Part shown: positions 61,501 through 64,000 of the stretch, one piece after another
Layout: the number at the start of each line of letters is the position of its first letter
How positions within the stretch are numbered: the first letter of the stretch is position 1
NCBI GenBank assembly: GCA_027924645.1
Contig: BSBN01000354.1
Coordinates: forward strand, 10,496,001-10,560,000
Source: Cunninghamia lanceolata
Lineage: Eukaryota > Streptophyta > Pinopsida > Cupressales > Cupressaceae
Direction: 5' to 3'
Length of the DNA stretch: 64,000 nt
Program-made: the position numbers and the translations under genes
Notes under the pieces: model-generated
Told to the model about the DNA's origin: nothing
The model's input: the letters and a program-made list of their open reading frames with translations, nothing else
Databases searched by the model: none

Positions 61501-62054
61501 CATGTTGCACCCAATCATTGGGCCACATGGTATTACCTCATTCTTTTGTCAGTGACACGTGTCATGCTGGATTGGTCCACATCTTCATACCTACCACATC
61601 ATCTGCTGACTTAGATGCTGCCATCTGCCACGTGTCAAACTCTGGACCTACCACGTCAACAACTACCACTGTGTTTGCCATGTCAGCATGCTGACGTCAT
61701 CATTGTACTGTTTATTCAGCATGGTCAACCCTCAACTTTGATTGGCCATATATTTCTCGTATGAGCTTTGATCGAGGTGAAACGAGCGGCGTCGAAATCG
61801 TGACGATGAGCTCTTCGACTTGGCATCATTTTTCTTTAGCTTTGAGACAATGAATTTTTTACCTTTTTGAACACCTAATTCACCTATTTGGCTGATCCTT
61901 TGACTGCACATAACTTCTGTATACGAACTCCTTTTGAGCCCATTCAAGTTGTGTTAGGATCATGTCAGCAACCTCTTTATGTTGATTCCATCATGTTCTT
62001 AGACTGCAAAATTTTTCAATCTTCTGGATCCACCTGGATCATTCCTCCCCACTA
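58521..62054. repeat. Satellite array, right arm
   Basis: The same monomer family resumes after the copia element, in the same orientation and register: the left arm ends inside TTGGTATA and the right arm continues GTATATTGGTGG. B-box-like landmarks lie near 58566, 59311, 59952, 60701 and 61451. The last monomer stops at the usual CCCCACTA motif at about 62054, where unrelated gypsy coding sequence begins. One monomer (around 59540) lacks a block of about 100 bp between the ATGTC motif and the GAATCATGGCGAC motif. Confidence 0.93.
59268..59337 (+). promoter_or_regulatory. tRNA-like Pol III module in the right arm
   Basis: The A box TGGTATAATGG (59268-59278), B box GGTTCGACCCC (59311-59321) and TTTT (59334-59337) are all intact with 43-bp spacing. 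The neighbouring copy near 61408 has a more canonical A box (TGGCATATTGG) but its T tract is broken to TTG. About eight monomers (near 571, 8589, 12125, 14272, 15014, 17104, 17839 and 20063) carry a short form lacking about 14 bp between the boxes. Confidence 0.58.
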
Positions 62055-62060
62055 CAAAAG

Positions 62061-62981
62061 GTGATTGTCCCACATACTGCTAAGCCTAATGATGTAGCAG
62101 CCATATTGGATAGTATGTGTGCGACAAAAATAGATATTGTCTTTCAATCACAAGAATTACTGTCAATTAAAGTTCAAAACCAATATGATCCTCTTATAAT
62201 CTTTGTCACAATAAATAGAACGTTGGTAAAACAAGTTATGATTGATAATGGATCAGCTCTTAATGTTTGTTGCATTGACTTATTACATAAGATTAAAGTT
62301 GATACATCTGCCATCAAGTTGGAACCATTAAGTATACGTGGTTTTGAAAATGTTGGACGACAATCCATAGGTACTATAACTTTACCTATACAAGTGGGAC
62401 CTATGATCATTCCTACCCTGATTCATGTCTTGCCTAGTTATTTATCTTACAACATGATACTTGGTGGACCTTGGATTCATGCATTAGGGGTAGGCCCTTC
62501 CACTCTACATTGTTCAATCAAATTTATATTCAAAGGTAAACTTCATACTATTCATGCTGATCCTAAACCAGACAATTGTTTACACATTGAAATGCAAAAA
62601 CTAGTTTACAATCATATGAGCTTAAACAATTTGCGAGGTGATCCATCAATGACTAATGTTGTACAAGACTCTCAACCGTCGAATACACTTGTTGGTGATG
62701 ATTGGGGTTCATTAGATTTTAATCCTTGCAGTACAGGGGAATACAAATTTAATAAACCTAACACACAAAAGTCGCATCGATCTCGTCTAAACCATCTTTT
62801 GAAACATCTCATAAAAACAAAGTTTCCTTGGTTGACAATAAAGACAATACCTTCACTTATACTACAAATTATGATACCTATGAGGCTTCACCCTCTTCTA
62901 AAGAAATGGACTCTCTATATGGTCATGGATTTCAAATCTTGTACAAAAATAACGACTATGTCGGTAATGGTTGCAATGTAA
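62061..62981 (+). pseudogene. Gypsy-3 protease fragment
   Basis: The frame enters open from the satellite side, so its start is not real. It shows the gypsy retropepsin region: QVMIDNGSALNVCC (about 62233-62275, with D-N-G at the catalytic position), then IRGFENVGRQSIGTITLPIQ and YNMILGGPWIHALG with a STLHCSIKF block. The last about 60 codons are out of the real frame after a shift near 62810. It resembles gypsy-1 protease in layout but not closely in sequence, so it is another family. Confidence 0.85.
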
Positions 62982-63145
62982 ATCAACAAGGAATTAGAGT
63001 ACCTTTACAAGTTGCTAGAATTAACTACACAACTAGTATAGGATACCACTCTTTGAAACCCACCAAAGCTTCTTGTCATCCTAAACTTAATGTTAATACA
63101 ATATTAAAACAACATGAGAGATATCCTAAGTGTGTATATTCTTAA
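62828..63145 (+). pseudogene. Gypsy-3 degenerate G-patch-like segment
   Basis: In the next frame, MDSLYGHGFQILYKNNDYVG and GCNVNQQGIRVPLQ follow the spacing of the G-patch seen in gypsy-1 ([16 protein letters not shown]), but several glycines are replaced. The frame ends at TAA near 63143. Assignment rests on position after the protease and on partial motif match. Confidence 0.5.
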
Positions 63146-64000
63146 CGATGGTGCTATAGGTAAGTATCTCTAACCCTTTATCTCTCTCATGATGTGCTTC
63201 CCCCGTGATGTGTTATATGTTGTTTAGGCCTCCTAGGATGACCTCAGATTCTCCTATAAGGTCCAGGATAATAGGAGGTCACCTCTACTATGACCTTCTT
63301 CTATTTGTATCATCATTCTTCTATATTGTCTCTCTCTGATTCCATTGTTGTGTGATGTGTCTTATGGACATAGCATCGTGGTTGGTGACTTAGGGGCACC
63401 CTCCTACATGACTATCCCTAAGACACTTGTTTATCCTCTCTTATTTATTGTTTCCCTTCCTCTAGTGTTTCCATCTAGAGGGTGGATGACAACAAACATT
63501 GATACTAAGAGCAATCAAAAAATAGACTTAGTTCCTAATATGATGATGGGGTTGTATATCTTATTCGATGCTTGGCTAATGGAAGCACTCGTACTTTCTA
63601 CATAGTGAACTTGATGTTTTTATTGCATTTACAAACCTTAACAATACTGCTACTTCATGCACCTTTTTTTTTCTTTGAATCTAGCCTTGGCGATACTCTA
63701 TTCGGAGAGCTTCATGATATAGCCCTACGGTTATCCTTGAACTTCAGATTCATTATATAACCTTGGCTCTTTGTGAGGTTAATCATATGCATTGATGTTG
63801 ATGTTTATCATGATTTCATAGACACTAACATGTTTCTTGCAGGGATGTGTTTGTGGAACATTTGGTGATCGTAAAGTACATGTCACCTCCGGGGGGCATG
63901 GGCTTTGCGAAAGTCGGTGTTCCCTTGTGTGTTTTCTTCCTACCTTAATGTGCTTGATATTGATACCTAATATCAACCACCTTAAGGTGGGGGCATATAT
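63146..64000. other. Gypsy-3 3' region, no gene
   Basis: No convincing frame. Visible items are a 14-bp perfect palindrome CCACCTTAAGGTGG (63977-63990) leading into GGGGGCATATAT, and an acceptor-like TGTTTCTTGCAG (63831-63842). The GGGGGCAT phrase also occurs in the 3' region of gypsy-1 (55139-55146). Confidence 0.5.

Larger units (their letters stand above)
62055..64000 (+). mobile_element. Gypsy-3: truncated Tat-like element fragment
   Basis: Immediately after the satellite motif CCCCACTA, plus-strand gypsy sequence starts mid-gene at the protease, with no LTR, PBS or TSD. Protease and a G-patch-like block are present; RT, RNase H and integrase are missing. The sequence then passes to a non-coding 3' region that runs to the window end at GGTGGGGGCATATAT, which looks like a 3' element tail. 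Confidence 0.75.

Overview
The window looks like repeat-dense intergenic DNA from a large-genome seed plant. Three things point to a plant: Ty3/gypsy elements of the Tat/Ogre type (gag-pol with a G-patch and an extra archaeal-type RNase H), a Ty1/copia element whose PBS resembles that for initiator-Met tRNA, and a captured plant mobile domain (PMD) reading frame. I see no intact host gene, rRNA or functional tRNA. Species cannot be named from the sequence; a conifer or other large-genome plant is an inference.

Layout. (1) 1-20754 and 58521-62054 are two arms of one satellite array of about 740-bp monomers. I can place 33 copies by one landmark. Each monomer carries a tRNA-like Pol III module (A box, B box, T4 tract), a chain of near-perfect palindromes with ACGT (G-box/CRE-like) cores, and an internal diverged duplication. 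Several monomer subtypes recur in a preferred order. (2) The array is split by a minus-strand Ty1/copia element (20755-58520; 1391-bp LTRs at both ends; gag-pol broken). (3) The copia element is itself split by a solo LTR (23896-25061, TSD ATCAC) and by a full-length plus-strand Tat-like Ty3/gypsy element, 'gypsy-1' (27164-56412, TSD CATAT), of the same LTR family. (4) Gypsy-1 is split by a second, minus-strand Tat-like element, 'gypsy-2' (42511-54258, TSD CACCC, LTRs about 2.47 kb). (5) At 62055 the satellite stops abruptly and a truncated plus-strand gypsy protease/G-patch fragment ('gypsy-3') runs to the window end.

With the nested insertions removed, copia is about 7.3 kb and gypsy-1 about 17.5 kb, both plausible for intact elements. 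The nesting gives a relative chronology: satellite, then copia, then gypsy-1 and the solo LTR, then gypsy-2. All pol genes carry stops, frameshifts or catalytic substitutions, so none looks autonomous now.

The most interesting structure is on the antisense strand of gypsy-1. Just inside its 3' LTR, the minus strand has a TATA box, a short ATG exon and a consensus splice donor. After a long interval, now interrupted by gypsy-2, comes a decayed reading frame of about 640 codons with PMD similarity. This looks like a captured, independently promoted antisense gene carried by the retrotransposon. The second candidate is the satellite itself, whose monomers resemble small Pol III transcription units.
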